The position numbers and the translations under genes were made by a program. From the NCBI RefSeq assembly GCF_947179165.1, contig NC_077245.1:24348740-24412739 (forward strand): DNA of 64,000 nt, written 5' to 3'. The notes beneath the pieces are model-generated. The model saw nothing but the letters and a program-made list of their open reading frames with translations, did no database searches and was not told the origin of the DNA. Positions 36,201 to 47,210 of this stretch are shown here, piece by piece. How positions within the stretch are numbered: position 1 is the stretch's first letter; every line of letters starts with the position of its first letter. The stretch is from Solanum dulcamara. Its lineage: Eukaryota; Streptophyta; Magnoliopsida; Solanales; Solanaceae.

Positions 36201-36964
36201 GTAAATTTTGTTTCAAGGACCTTCTTTGCTTGTAGTTCTTGGGAGTTGGGGTCTTCGAACCCATCAATGATTACTTGTCTTGTTAGATTCATATTGCTAT
36301 TCTGGTAATTGGTTTACTTGGACTTATTTTGGCGTGCTTACATAGCCTGATTACTTGCTTATTATTTGTTATGAAGGCTTTACTTGAAACTTTATTTCCT
36401 AATGTTTGTTATGACAGTTTTACTCGAAGCTATGTGTATGTGTTTTTCTCCACTAGGTGATTTCTTTTAGTAGTGGATCATATTAGTTTTACTATTATAC
36501 TGCGTTAGTGGTAGTGTTATCTTGTGGATATTGAGCTTAGTTGATTGCTCTGGTGGATTTTTGTTTAGCCATTCTAGAGCTTTCTTGGGTTAGTCTTTCC
36601 CCCTTCCTAGTTTTCCCTTAGTGTGATTAGCTGATGTGAGGTTCTTGCCGAGAGAAGGGTATGTCAGTAGTTGTGGCCCTAGTGGTCTACTGTACATCTC
36701 ATTCGTCGATTCTTTCTTTATTTGATTTCCCATCCTTAGTTCCTAGGATGGCAAATTTAAGGGTTGCCCTTCAAATTGGTTGGGTTGTCTCTTCATGGTA
36801 AGTTTGATGGTTAAGTTATTGGTTTAGCTAGTTGTGTGATGTTGTGTCAGTTGGTTGTGTTTAATTTGGGAAGGCTAGAAATGGAATTATCTTTGGTTTT
36901 CCTTAATATGATGATGTTTTAGCTTGAAGAGTCATGTAAAGAGGGTTCTATTAGGTTTATGGAA
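36201..36964 (+). other. Non-coding internal region of element C
   Basis: Shares short blocks with A and B (TATGTGTATGTGTTTT and TTTAGTAGTGGATCA). Ends abruptly at LTR interior sequence. No pol motif. Confidence 0.55.
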
Positions 36965-39573
36965 ATAATGGTCCTCTTATGCTTATTGGTATGTTTGGGG
37001 AAGTGTGCAAGGTAGCAGTTTTAGGTAATTTCTTCTCCAAAGGGGCTGCCCTAGCTTAGTTTTAAGCTTTAATGGTGATTTAAATTATTAGACTGATTTC
37101 TCTTATTTTGAGCATCAATTTGTGCCCTATTTTAGGGTACAAGCTCAATAATGTGTTTAGAACCTTTTTATAGAGTTGATTTTGGGACTCTTATCGTGGG
37201 TTCCATAATTTCATCTTTGATTCAATTTTGGGGCTAGCTCCGAAAAATACGATTTTTATGTCAAAAAATTCGTATTGATGAGTTGATCTATATTTTGATA
37301 GCCTAAAGGCATTTGGAGTTGTTTTTGGAGCGCAAAGCTATTGAGGAGTTGACTTGGAGTGTGCATGTTCGGCTTTGAGGTAGGGTACAATCTTCATTCC
37401 TTTGATTGAGCTTCATGAGGTATTGTTTAGATAAATTGCATGTGGTTTGGATTTATATGGCGGGTTAGGCTCGATTCCTAGGTTCTTTGTTTCTTGTCGC
37501 GGTATAAGCTTTAGGCTAGGTTGCCTTTATGAGATTTCCAGTTTTGTTGGTAAAATTAATGAATATGCCTTAATTTAGCCTTGATTAGCCTACTTTAAGT
37601 GGCTTGTTCGATGCTTATGGTGGTTGGTTGAACTGTGCCTTAGAATTCAGTTTGGGAACGTCCTTGGTTTTTCTAGCCGCTGTTGATGGGACTTAGTGCC
37701 CTTGACTATTATAACATCTATTTTGGAGACTTGGGTAGTGGTTTTCACCCGGTTAGGCTTGTAAATTTTTATTGGGCCCCATTTCTGGATTTAGAGTTAG
37801 AATCCTTTATGCCTTTTTTTATTGGTTTGGCGGGGCTAGCGGTGCTTATATTCTTGGGGTTGTGCTTAGATTGGATCTCGAGCTATTGATTGACTAGCTG
37901 AGCACCTATTTTCTCATACCCTTCTCCTTGTTACCCAGTTTGTTTTGAGCTCCCTTTTGGGACTTATTGTTGATTTAGAGTAGATTTGAGCCCTAGGCCC
38001 TGGTTAGAGGTCGTTGTATATGTTAGTCCTATTTCTTTGCTTTAGAGGGTAAGGTGCATGCAACGTCATTGTTTTATATGATTGTGTGTGTTATTTGGGT
38101 GCTAGTGATCATATGCATTGCATTGGACTCTTGTTTTCTCACTGATGTAGCCGACCCTGGTGCATGCATTGGTTCTTGGCATTGATTTAAGAAAGGTGGG
38201 TTGTAACCCAAACTATTTTATACAGATTTTTGAAATGGGAGTCGTACTACCTTTATTACTACTATTTAAAGGAACAAGATTCATCAAGAATGCGTTTATT
38301 TTCTTATATTGGTTCGATCGGTGAGAGTTCCCAAAGCTTTCTATACTGATCTGACTATTTATCGCTGGTCACCACGATGGAGAGGATTCTAGATGATCGA
38401 ATATACAGATTGATATCTATATTTATATAAGACCTGGATCAGGACTATGCAGGTATATAAGGGCATTCTTGATCCCTCATGGCGATCCCATAAAGGCGTA
38501 TGGTCCTACTTCCTAGCCTGGACTGGAAATAGGTCTATATATCTTGGTATGAGGAACTTGGCACTGATGGTACTCATATTTTGTTGCATAACTCTCATTC
38601 ATATATGCATTACCTTTCACAAACATAGTTGTTTATACCTGTCAGTTGTATGGGATATCTGAAAGAGAAAGGGGGCTACCTGTTTGTGAGTGAACCTCCT
38701 AGGCACATAGGGGCTCGGGAGGTATCGTCTGACTATTTGTGAACTTGTGGCACTATAAAGGGTGGTCTCTTGCTTGAAGGTAGTTATTGACCTTGTAATT
38801 ATTTATCTAACCTTGTTGTGCAGGAATTTAGTTGATACGGTCCTTTGGGTCTTTATGTGATATATATGTTTACTTCAATTAGTAGGTTGTAACTTAGTTT
38901 CCCTCCTTCATAGGGTGTTGTCGTGTGTAAGTTCTGGGCTTGTGCCACTAGGTATGCCCTTTGTTTCCTTACTTATCCCCTATCCTCTCATTTTTTTGTA
39001 TCAAATGTTTCTTATTGTAGGCTTTCATATTATTCTTGTTAGTTACTTGTGATGTATTCTCCTTGTTTACATGTTCTTTATACTTTCTTTACCTTCGAAG
39101 CTCAGTTTGCCGATGCTTGCTGAATGCACTTGTTGCTACTTATACTATACTTCTACTCCTTGCAGATCATAGTATGAGTTTTCCCTACTGACTTGGATAT
39201 CGTGCAGAACAGCTCTAGGATTTTGGAGACTAGGGTGAGCTCTTGGCGTTCAGAGTTGCCTATGTCCCTCTATTTCAGCTTGGACTAGTCTTTATTTTCC
39301 ACTCAAAGATAGTTATGCTATTATTTTACCTGTATAAACCTTGTACTCCTTTATGTAGTTTAGTGGCTCAACTACTGACCGATATTAGGCCTTGAGGGTT
39401 ATCTTGTTGTACTGTTCTTGTTCTTCTTTTCTATTAATAATATTATTCTTATTCATTTTTCTCCTTCTGCTTGTGATGGTCCATTGTCTATGGTTCTGGG
39501 CTGTGGTATTAGGCTTATCTACTGGTAGGGTGATAGTAGGTGCCATCATCACTTGAGAAATCGAGTTGTGATA
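36965..39573 (+). repeat. Right LTR of element C, 5'-truncated
   Basis: Begins at the counterpart of about 32512 in the left LTR and ends GAGTTGTGATA. Over a 100-bp stretch compared by eye with the left LTR I count 14 mismatches, 11 or more being transitions, which indicates an old insertion. Confidence 0.85.
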
Positions 39574-39578
39574 GAGGC

Positions 39579-39850
39579 ATGAATCACTATTACAAGCATC
39601 AAATGGATGGTTGATTTTGATGATGCTATTGAAGCGGAAAAAGATTTGTTGGCCATCATATGTGCTCCACGACAAATGTATGGCAATACATAGACGGTTG
39701 AGTTATGGGAGAAGTAGTTGCAGTTGCAAGAAGAGAAAACCAAGTCACAACGGTTGAATTTGATAATGGTCTTCAACCGGAAGGAGATTTGTTTGCCATC
39801 ATGTGTTCTCCAAGTCATTTCTAAAAGAGTTTGCTTTTTTTTCAATCAAT
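39579..39850 (+). mobile_element. Element D, right part (repeat copies 2-3)
   Basis: Continues the D repeat: the end of copy 2 (ITSIKWMVDFDDAIEAEK-like) and copy 3 starting at GTTGAG 39697. Similarity to the repeat ends near 39820. No Athila RT or integrase sequence follows. Confidence 0.65.
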
Positions 39851-40287
39851 CTACTTCTTGGTTACTACCTAGATCTCAAATGTATTTTTTGTTTGACACA
39901 CTTTAGTTTCATTTTTTTCCTTATGTGAAACAGAAAATCATATTTAAGAATTTAGCAGTGTCAATGAGTTCTAACTTGTAGTGAATTTACATTAATTTGA
40001 AGCAGATCATTGGATTGACAATTGTAGAATAACATATATAGTAGCATACTTTCTGTTTCATCAATTTATTGTCTTACTTTAGTTTTTAGGCCGTTTGAAA
40101 CAAGATGTCCCATGTTATACATTATAATTTTTGGCCAGTGGTTTTAATCATCTAATCAAATGTCATAGAAGAGCATAAATGATTTTTATTAAGTAAGTTC
40201 TTTGGTAAAACTATAGTAACAAATATGGATGAATGATAATTGTATGTCAATTCCATACTCAGACTAGTTTGATAGAGATACCATCGT
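39851..40287. other. AT-rich DNA without recognisable features
   Basis: No coding or repeat structure is identified; it may include the end of D or the start of E's LTR. Confidence 0.4.
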
Positions 40288-42111
40288 GAAAATTTGGAAT
40301 GACATGTCCCATCGTTATGGATAAGCCAATGGAGAAGGATCTGATCCTAAAAACTTCGGATAATGACTTGGGAAAGTTTGAGCCTAGGACAAACTTGGAC
40401 GAATTCTGGGTCAAGTGAGGTCTAGGGTAATCTAGAAATAGATGGGGTATTGAACCTATAGTTTGATTGATTTAGTTGATAGTCAATATGATACGGATCC
40501 ATAACATATTTATAGAATCATATTCGGGTGGGTAAAACTCTAAAAATTGGACTTAGCGTGAGGGGTATCTGTTAAGGCATCATAGGATAAGGGTATGTTG
40601 TGATATGGAGACTTGGAGACTCCTTACAAGCTCTCTGTCTCTGAATATCCCGCCAGAGGGGGAATAATCCCCCCAAGGCAGGGCCACCAGAGTGGATGGT
40701 CACACTGTGGCGAGACAGATGCGAATAAAGATGGGGTAAAGTCCCAAAATAGGTTTTAGTCATTCCACTTCTTTCTTAACAGACCAGAAGCGACCTAAGG
40801 TGAATTATTGTTGATTTACACCATATTTTGTTCAAAAGGTAAGTAAATCACTCTATTAATTCATATTTCGATTCCTAGAACCTAGAAATTATGGTTGCTG
40901 ATCATTGGAGGAGGGTTTTGTCCTGAAGCTAATGATGAGAAATAGGCCTAGATAGGGGCTAGGATCATCGGTTTGACTAGGGGAATTATTTGAGAATTCA
41001 TGCAAATTAGGTCATTGTATTGATCCTTTGTATGTATGTTACTATATTTTAGATTAACAACATGCGGAACAAATGCAGAAAGGGAAAGCTCTTGTAAGTT
41101 AAAGGTGTCAAAGATTGGTTTAGATGTAGGTGATAATTTGTCTTCCCATATGTGATGGATGTACTTGTTAATTTCTCTGCTATATGAATATATGTATATG
41201 AATAAGGTATAATGAGATGAACCATGTGAAACGACAACTTACTGTCCATGACTGAAAATAAACATGTTCTTGGTAGATATGATAGTTGAACTATTCACTA
41301 TGATAGTGGTTGATTTTGAGTGCTTGGATTAGATGCCATGTTCTGACGAATTACTGGATCGGATGTCATGTTCCAACACATATTTAGATCTAATGTCACT
41401 TTATGACATAGTTTTGGATTGGGTGTCATGTTCCTACACACAAATAGGTGTTTATAGGTCCTATGAGAGGACCGTTATGTGAAATTGCATGATAATTGGG
41501 ACAGTTAAACTGTGATCATGTTAAGCACTGGTTATGAGGTGATAATGGAAAGTATATTCTGTATATATATTTTTACTTTGTTGTAATTACTTGGTCATGT
41601 CTCTATTACTGGCTAGCCGTGTGATCCTACCAATACACTATTTTCTTTGTATAATGATACTACACTTGTTGTTTCTTTGTTGAGTACAGGGCATGTTCAG
41701 GCAGTTGCTGAGACACCTCGAATAGAAGACTACTAGCTGCCAGAATTCAAGGGTGAGCCTATTCTTTTAGGCTCCCATGGGCTCTTCTTATTTTAGCCCT
41801 TTTTTTGGGACTTAGACTTCACACTTTCTTTTATATATTTTTGGGGTTGCATCCCCTTTCCTAGACTTTTTGTTTTGTTTAGAGTTTTGGTACATCAACT
41901 TTCGGTTCCTTGGTGTTAAATTATGCATGTTTTTGTTGTTGACTAGATTTTTCTGAGTTTATGGGAACTCAACCTTATTTCTTTATTAAACCTGCTTTCG
42001 CATCTTTAATTTTCCTATCTCATGTGAATATTATTAGATTGGGTTGAAATAGTGGTTCTCCCACCGAAAGGTTAGTGTAGGATCCAATCAAAGTGGGTTA
42101 GGGTCATGGAA
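40288..42111 (+). repeat. Left LTR of element E
   Basis: About 1.8 kb if the candidate start is right. The terminal 540 bp matches the right LTR copy. The end is GGGTCATGGAA (family GTCGTGACA, mutated). Confidence 0.6.
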
Positions 42112-42114
42112 AAA

Positions 42115-42128
42115 TTGGTATTAGAGCC
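42115..42128 (+). other. Primer binding site of element E
   Basis: TTGGTATTAGAGCC matches the Met-type PBS with one C-to-T change. Confidence 0.75.
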
Positions 42129-42320
42129 ATAGGTTCATATATCACATTGTACCAAAATGAATCTTGTAGAGCCTTAAAAAAGTATGGAGAAGTATGTACT
42201 TTTTTTCGAGTGGCTACACGACTTTAGGAAAAGTTTCTCTATCTTTTTCCCCTCGTTCGATAACATATTTTCAATTGGTATCTAACCTCTTTCACTCTCT
42301 TATCTGCAGGTGTCCGGCCC

Positions 42321-42835
42321 ATGGCTCCTATTGAACCAGAGAAGGAGCCAGTTATAAGAGGGCATGGCCGAGGAAGGGGTAGGAGAAGGGGACGCATTAG
42401 AGGATAGGAAAGAGGAATATGTGCCACTTACCTTAAGATATTGCAAGAAAGACGAGTTCATAGGATTAGAGTAGGGTAACATGTCAGTAGATTCCTATGT
42501 AGAAATATTTCATGCATTGTCTAGGTAGCAGACCATCTTTTAAGGGTGGTTGTTTAAACTGTGGAGAGCTAGGGCACATCAGGAGGGAGTTTCTCCACCC
42601 TTACAAGAAAGATTCAATACCCCAACAAGCAAGAGCAGTGGTACCCATGAGCGGAGATGGAAATGGTAGAAGACGTCCACAAAGTGGGCAAGGAGGAAAT
42701 CCTAGAGGCCGTGGAGGATGAGGTAATGGTAGTGCAGGTTGAGGTGCGGTCAGCCAGGTAGGGAGGTGGCCCATCAGGATGATAGGGCTCAATTTTATGC
42801 TTTTCCAAGCAAGTCCTAGGCTGAGGCATCTAATG
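42321..42835 (+). pseudogene. Gag fragments of element E
   Basis: ATG 42321 opens a short frame ending at 42407 with a strongly basic RG-rich tract (GHGRGRGRRRGRIRG). The zinc knuckle is at 42551-42592: CLNCGELGHIRREF has C-X2-C-X4-H intact, but the last Cys is Phe. Then comes a Gly/Arg-rich tail (DGNGRRRPQSGQGGNPRGRG) and the block NFMLFQASPRLRHLM in a shifted frame before protease. The capsid core seems deleted between 42410 and 42530. Confidence 0.72.
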
Positions 42836-43200
42836 TAGTGATCACAGGTACTATTCTTTTCTGTGACCAAATGGCTACTATTTTATTTGATTCGGATTCT
42901 ACTTATTCATGTGTAAGTGAGGTATGCCTTGGGTTTTGATGGTATATGTGATGTAATTGATGCCCCTATCTATGTTTTTACCCCTTTTAGAGAGTCTATT
43001 ATAGTCACCCATATTTATCATGCTTGACCTATTATGTTTATAGGTTCCAGACTTGGGCTGACTTAGTGATTTTATACATGAATGACTTTGATATGATTTT
43101 AGTCATGACTTGATTTCCCCCTGTTATGACGTGCTTAACTGTAATGCTACGACTGTGACTCTAGAGATCCCAGGAGGGAAATATTAGAGTGGAAAGGGGT
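42836..43200 (+). pseudogene. Protease fragment of element E
   Basis: VITGTILFCDQMATILFDSD then STYSCVS is the retroviral-type aspartic protease active-site region, with Asp replacing Gly in DSG. The C-terminal part with LEWKGVYKYKLAKV follows near 43180. Multiple stops. Confidence 0.72.
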
Positions 43201-43837
43201 GTACAAGTATAAGCTAGCTAAGGTTATATCCTTTCTCCATGCTAGAAAAATGGTAGGGTAGGGTTATTTGTCTTATTTGTCCCATCTTTGGAATGTTAAT
43301 GTCGATTCTCCCTCCATTGAGTCTATTTTGGTAGTATCTGAATTTATAGAAGAGTTTCCTACAAACTTGCCTGGTATGCCTCCTGATAGAGACATAGGCT
43401 TTTGTATTGATTTGGAGTAGGACACTCATCCAATCCCTATTCCTCCTTATCGCATGACTCCAGCAGAGTTAAGAGAGCTTAAAACTCAAATCTAAGAACT
43501 TTTGGATATGGGATTTATCCATTCTAGTGCTCTCCATGGGGTGCTCCGGTCTTGTTTGTTAGGAAAATAGATGGAAACATAAGCATGTGCATAGATTATC
43601 AAAAACTGAATAGGGTTACAATTCAAAATAAGTACTCCTTGTTGCGCATAGATGACCTTTTTGATCAGTTCCAAGGTATATCAGTCTTTTCAAAAATTGA
43701 TCTCAGGTCTGGGTACCATTAATTAAAGATAAGGCCTGAGGATGTGCCCAAGACAACTTTTAGAACCAGATATAGGTAGTATGAGTTTTTGGTGATATCC
43801 TTTAGGCTGATCAATGCACCTACAACATTATATGAGT
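43201..43837 (+). pseudogene. Reverse transcriptase N-terminal half of element E
   Basis: Blocks in order: [87 protein letters not shown] and YEFLVISFRLINAP. Sequence ends just after the [11 protein letters not shown] block and jumps to LTR interior. The catalytic YVDD/FIDD segment, thumb, RNase H and integrase are therefore absent. Frameshifts and stops occur (about 43493, 43724, 43774). Confidence 0.85.
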
Positions 43838-44375
43838 TTACTATGTTGTAATTACTTCTTCATGTCTCATTTACTATCTAGCTGTGTGATCCTACCAGTA
43901 CAATATTATCTTTGTGTACTGATACTGTACTTTGTCAGACTTTGTTGTGTACAGGGCATATACATGAGGCTGTTGAGAGGCCTCAAATAGAAGACAACTA
44001 GCTGTAAGAGTTCAAGGGTGAGCTAATTCTTTCAGGCTACCATGGGCTCTCCTTATCTTAGTCCTTCTTTCAGGACTTAGACTTCAACCTTGCTTATTTT
44101 ATGACTTTTTGGGGTTTCATCCCCTTTCCTAGAATTTTTGTTTTGCTAAGTGTTTTGGTACATCGACTTTCAGTTCCTGTATTAAATTCCACATGTTTGG
44201 GATGTTCACTAGATTGTTATGAGTTTATAGGAACTAAACCTTATTTCTTTATTAAACCCGCTTTTGCATCTTTAATTTGTCTCTTCTATGAGTATTGTTA
44301 GTTTGGACTGAAATAGTGGTTCTCCCAGTGGAGGGTTAGTGCGGGTGCCAATTACGGCGGGTTAGGGTCGTGACA
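43838..44375 (+). repeat. Right LTR of element E, 5'-truncated
   Basis: Matches 41573-42111. It lacks about the first 1.3 kb. Confidence 0.82.
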
Positions 44376-44575
44376 AAATCTATCACCAATTTGGTAAATT
44401 CTCCCCTCATGTTAGAGTGGGTTCAAAAGTCCAACATCTGCATAGGATATAGATATTAGTGTTGAATACCTTGAGCAGAAAAGAAGTTAACAAGAAGACG
44501 TTTATTGTTAGAACCAAAAATTTGAGAGTAACACTTGATAGATTGATTAGTCAAATAAAGTAAGGATAAACTAAC

Positions 44576-45780
44576 TCTTTTGAAAGTACTGAGGGAAGCT
44601 AGAGTTGATCCTCCTGTCCAGGTGTTGTGCTTCCTCTCAGGTGGTGTAACCACCTCGATCTTCATGCTTAATGGATCAAGAGTAGTGATTTCCTTGTTCA
44701 TACATTCTGCTATACTAGGAAACATAGTAGAGCCACCACTAAGCACAATATTTGCAAATAAATCCTTCCTAATATTAACATCACTTTTCATGATTTAATT
44801 ATAGGCTTTTTCATGTATTCCTATCGGTTTCTTTCCGACCAATGATGGTTGGTATACTCAGCACCAATATTAATAACTTGTCTGCCAGAAGCTCAAAGGC
44901 CTTCTCAACTGAGCATCAATTTTTTTCCTTCTTAATCTCCTATTCAAAATCTAGTGCAACATAAGTAACTACATCCTTCATACGCCTAGTAATATTTATT
45001 TCTATCACTCCGCTAAATACATAACCTTTTTTTGGTGATAAGCTCCGAGAAATAATCTGTAAGATCGAGACCAGCAATACCAAACAATGAGATAGCATGG
45101 GGAAGTGCATGTCCCTCATAGATGGGGACTGTGTGGATCGCACCATCACCAGAATTAAGTATAATGTCTAGTTAAAAATAATCAAATGAAATTAGTGACC
45201 GACTAAAATTAAACAGTAAAAAGCAATATTTCTTCGTCTGCTTACCACATTTATGACCATTAGAAAACAAAGAGAGAATAGCCTAGATTGCGACATACAT
45301 GGATAGAACACTGAATATCTCAAACATGATTTCAGTCATTTTCTCCCAGTTTGCTTTGGGGCTAAGTGGCACTTCAGTCAGAAGAATGGGAGGCTCCTCG
45401 GGAGCAACACAGAGTTCATTGTAAAATATGTGATGCCAGATTTTCTCCATATGATCCCAATTTTGTACCATGCCATGTTCAATAGGATATTTCTTAGTCA
45501 AAATACCTATTTTACGCTGAGCTTCATCACCAACATAAGCATATTTTCCTCCCATACCCATCATAACGCCAGTATGATAAGGAACGCCAACTATACTTTT
45601 GAAAACAGTCCTTGGAGCATCATCCCCAGCAAACCCAACCTAAAGAAACAAGTGTTGGAATGTCCATTAAAGAGACACATTGAATAAAGCTAAAATTGCA
45701 AGTGGTTTGTTCTTACTAACCTTGGATCGTGTAGTTTTGTTGTCGATAACAAGTGTTTGAATATCTATCCCATCAGCCAT
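44576..45780 (-). pseudogene. Actin pseudogene with retained introns
   Basis: Actin forms cytoskeletal filaments; this copy is broken. On the minus strand, exon 1 (45780-45721) is exactly 60 bp and encodes MADGIDIQTLVIDN then KTTRSK, 20 codons as in plant actins, but with the ATP-loop glycines lost. A GTTAGT donor follows, with AG before exon 2 (45639-45246), which is 394 bp, the same as expected from the conserved plant intron positions. It carries [52 protein letters not shown] and MYVAI followed by an in-frame TAG. Exon 3 (45167-44576) has [41 protein letters not shown] and [13 protein letters not shown], with frameshifts. The last exon (about 20 codons) is not found. Non-processed origin. 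Confidence 0.92.
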
Positions 45781-46264
45781 CTTGTAAGGACGTTACAAGT
45801 ATAATTTATAAGTCAATGAGAAATATGTATAGTTTGATTCTCTTTCCTAGATATGATTTTCGTATGAAATCGCAAGAAAAAATAGTTTCTTGCCAGTGAA
45901 AAGAAAAAGAGGAATATACTGAGTAAGTAACATTTGATTAATCTGAAATAATTTCTTGATATAAACATACTCAAGTCTCGAAGTGTATATAAAATCAACA
46001 CTACTCTAAAAGCAACCATAATGAAATCATATTCAATAGTGAATTAAATACTGGATCCCATGTATCATCAAATAAAATTGAAGCATATGCACCTTTATGG
46101 GCAAAAAGAGAGGACTTCTTCTGGCATACACAAAAATCAATATGTGAGATTTACTTAGTGAGATAGAAAAGTTAGGTTCCTAAATTGGTCGAGTATGGAC
46201 AACTACATAACTTGGTTTGAAATAAGTGGAGCCTTTGCCTTCTAATTTTCTTTCTGGAAAATTA
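45781..46264. other. 5' flank of actin pseudogene
   Basis: Immediately upstream of the pseudogene ATG (minus sense). It may hold the remains of the leader exon and intron usual in plant actin genes, but I see no clear promoter. AT-rich. Confidence 0.35.
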
Positions 46265-46625
46265 ACGTATAACTTAAGAGGTTAGGGGTGTCAAAGGGGT
46301 AAGCTGGGATAAATGGGTTGGGTTGACATGAGCAATTTAAAATGGGTTGGGCTCACCCTTTACTCATGTCCACCCTTCCCCCACTATCCATCGAGGGTAG
46401 ACTTCGTGTCCGACAAAAAACACCAATCCTCACCCGATAAAACCCATCCCAACTTAAACACGAGACCCAACTTGACCAAAGACCTGACCCAACCTCAATC
46501 TTGAATAGGGACTCGATCCCTAATCCTAACCTAAAGTCCAACCATAACTCGATCGAACTCAAGACCTATCCCAACCCTAACTTAGGACTTGATCTCACCC
46601 CGACCTAACTATTACATAAGACTTG
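46265..46625. repeat. C-rich simple-repeat-like segment
   Basis: Degenerate CCCAACC / GACCTAA / ACTCGATC units on the plus strand after a GGGTTGGGTTGACATGAG block. It resembles decayed satellite or a transposon tail. No gene. Confidence 0.45.
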
Positions 46626-47210
46626 AGCCTTGAACCTTTGCCAAAAGGAAAAAAGATTTATCTAGTTTGTCCTCATGAATTGGAATAAGAGTAGATGAAA
46701 GACTTGACTACAATATTATTTATTATTGCTCTATAAAGTACCATTTTCTTTCTTATATGTTTATCTTGAAGATTTATGTCTCTAAGGAGTAATATTAATT
46801 ACTAAGATATCATCATCATCATATCATATCTATAGCTGTCTATATCAATCTATACAATATTAAAAGAATGAAGATCCTTAAAAAGTTTGATTAAACTTTT
46901 TGCTATTCATTAAAAGACTTTCCCTCAGACAATATGTTTTTTTCCCATTCTCCTCTACTTACTATTTTATTATCTTTATAATATTGACTCTTAAAATATA
47001 TGGGAAGAAAAAAATAAAAGAGTCAACTATAAGAGTCCTAAAATACATGGCAAGAGTAAAATATAAGGTAGGAGATATTAATAGAATTAATGTAAACTCC
47101 TAAAGTATATGAATAGAAGAATCTGAAAAAGACTAACTAAATTTTTTTCCTATTAATTGTTGTTCTCCTTATTTGAATTATGTAGAGAGTATTAAATTTG
47201 AGACTCTAAA
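46626..47210. other. AT-rich DNA with short direct repeats
   Basis: Related blocks near 46986, 47034 and 47096 (TCTTAAAATATATGGGAAG, TCCTAAAATACATGGCAAG, TCCTAAAGTATATGAATAG). A 9-bp stem/4-bp loop hairpin built of AAAAAGTTT and its complement lies near 46877. No gene. Confidence 0.45.

Larger units (their letters stand above)
31569..39573 (+). mobile_element. Non-autonomous Ty3/gypsy element C (gag remnant, no pol)
   Basis: C is the most complete member of the A/B/C family, 8005 bp long. It has the full left LTR (31569-35066), PBS, gag remnant (35273 to about 36200), a short non-coding internal region (to 36964), and a right LTR lacking its first about 0.9 kb (36965-39573). Five-base flanks are GTGGC (31564-31568) and GAGGC (39574-39578), a target duplication with one mismatch. 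Removing C rejoins element D's repeat unit. No pol motif is found. Confidence 0.88.
40288..44375 (+). mobile_element. Ty3/gypsy element E, internally deleted
   Basis: E has a left LTR ending at about 42111, PBS, fragments of gag, protease and the first half of RT, then a direct junction at about 43838 into the interior of a second LTR copy ending GTCGTGACA at 44375. LTR copies are recognised by long shared blocks (for example 41573-42111 against 43840-44375). The left start is uncertain: TGAAAATTTGGAATGACATG at about 40288 is one candidate. The 5 bases after the right end are AAATC; no matching left flank was confirmed. Confidence 0.75.

Noticed and set aside
40572..40763. Open frame in E's left LTR
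   Set aside because: No family resemblance and sits within a probable LTR.
42601..42870. Pro/Leu-rich minus-strand frame
   Set aside because: Antisense shadow of the Gly/Arg-rich gag tail of element E.
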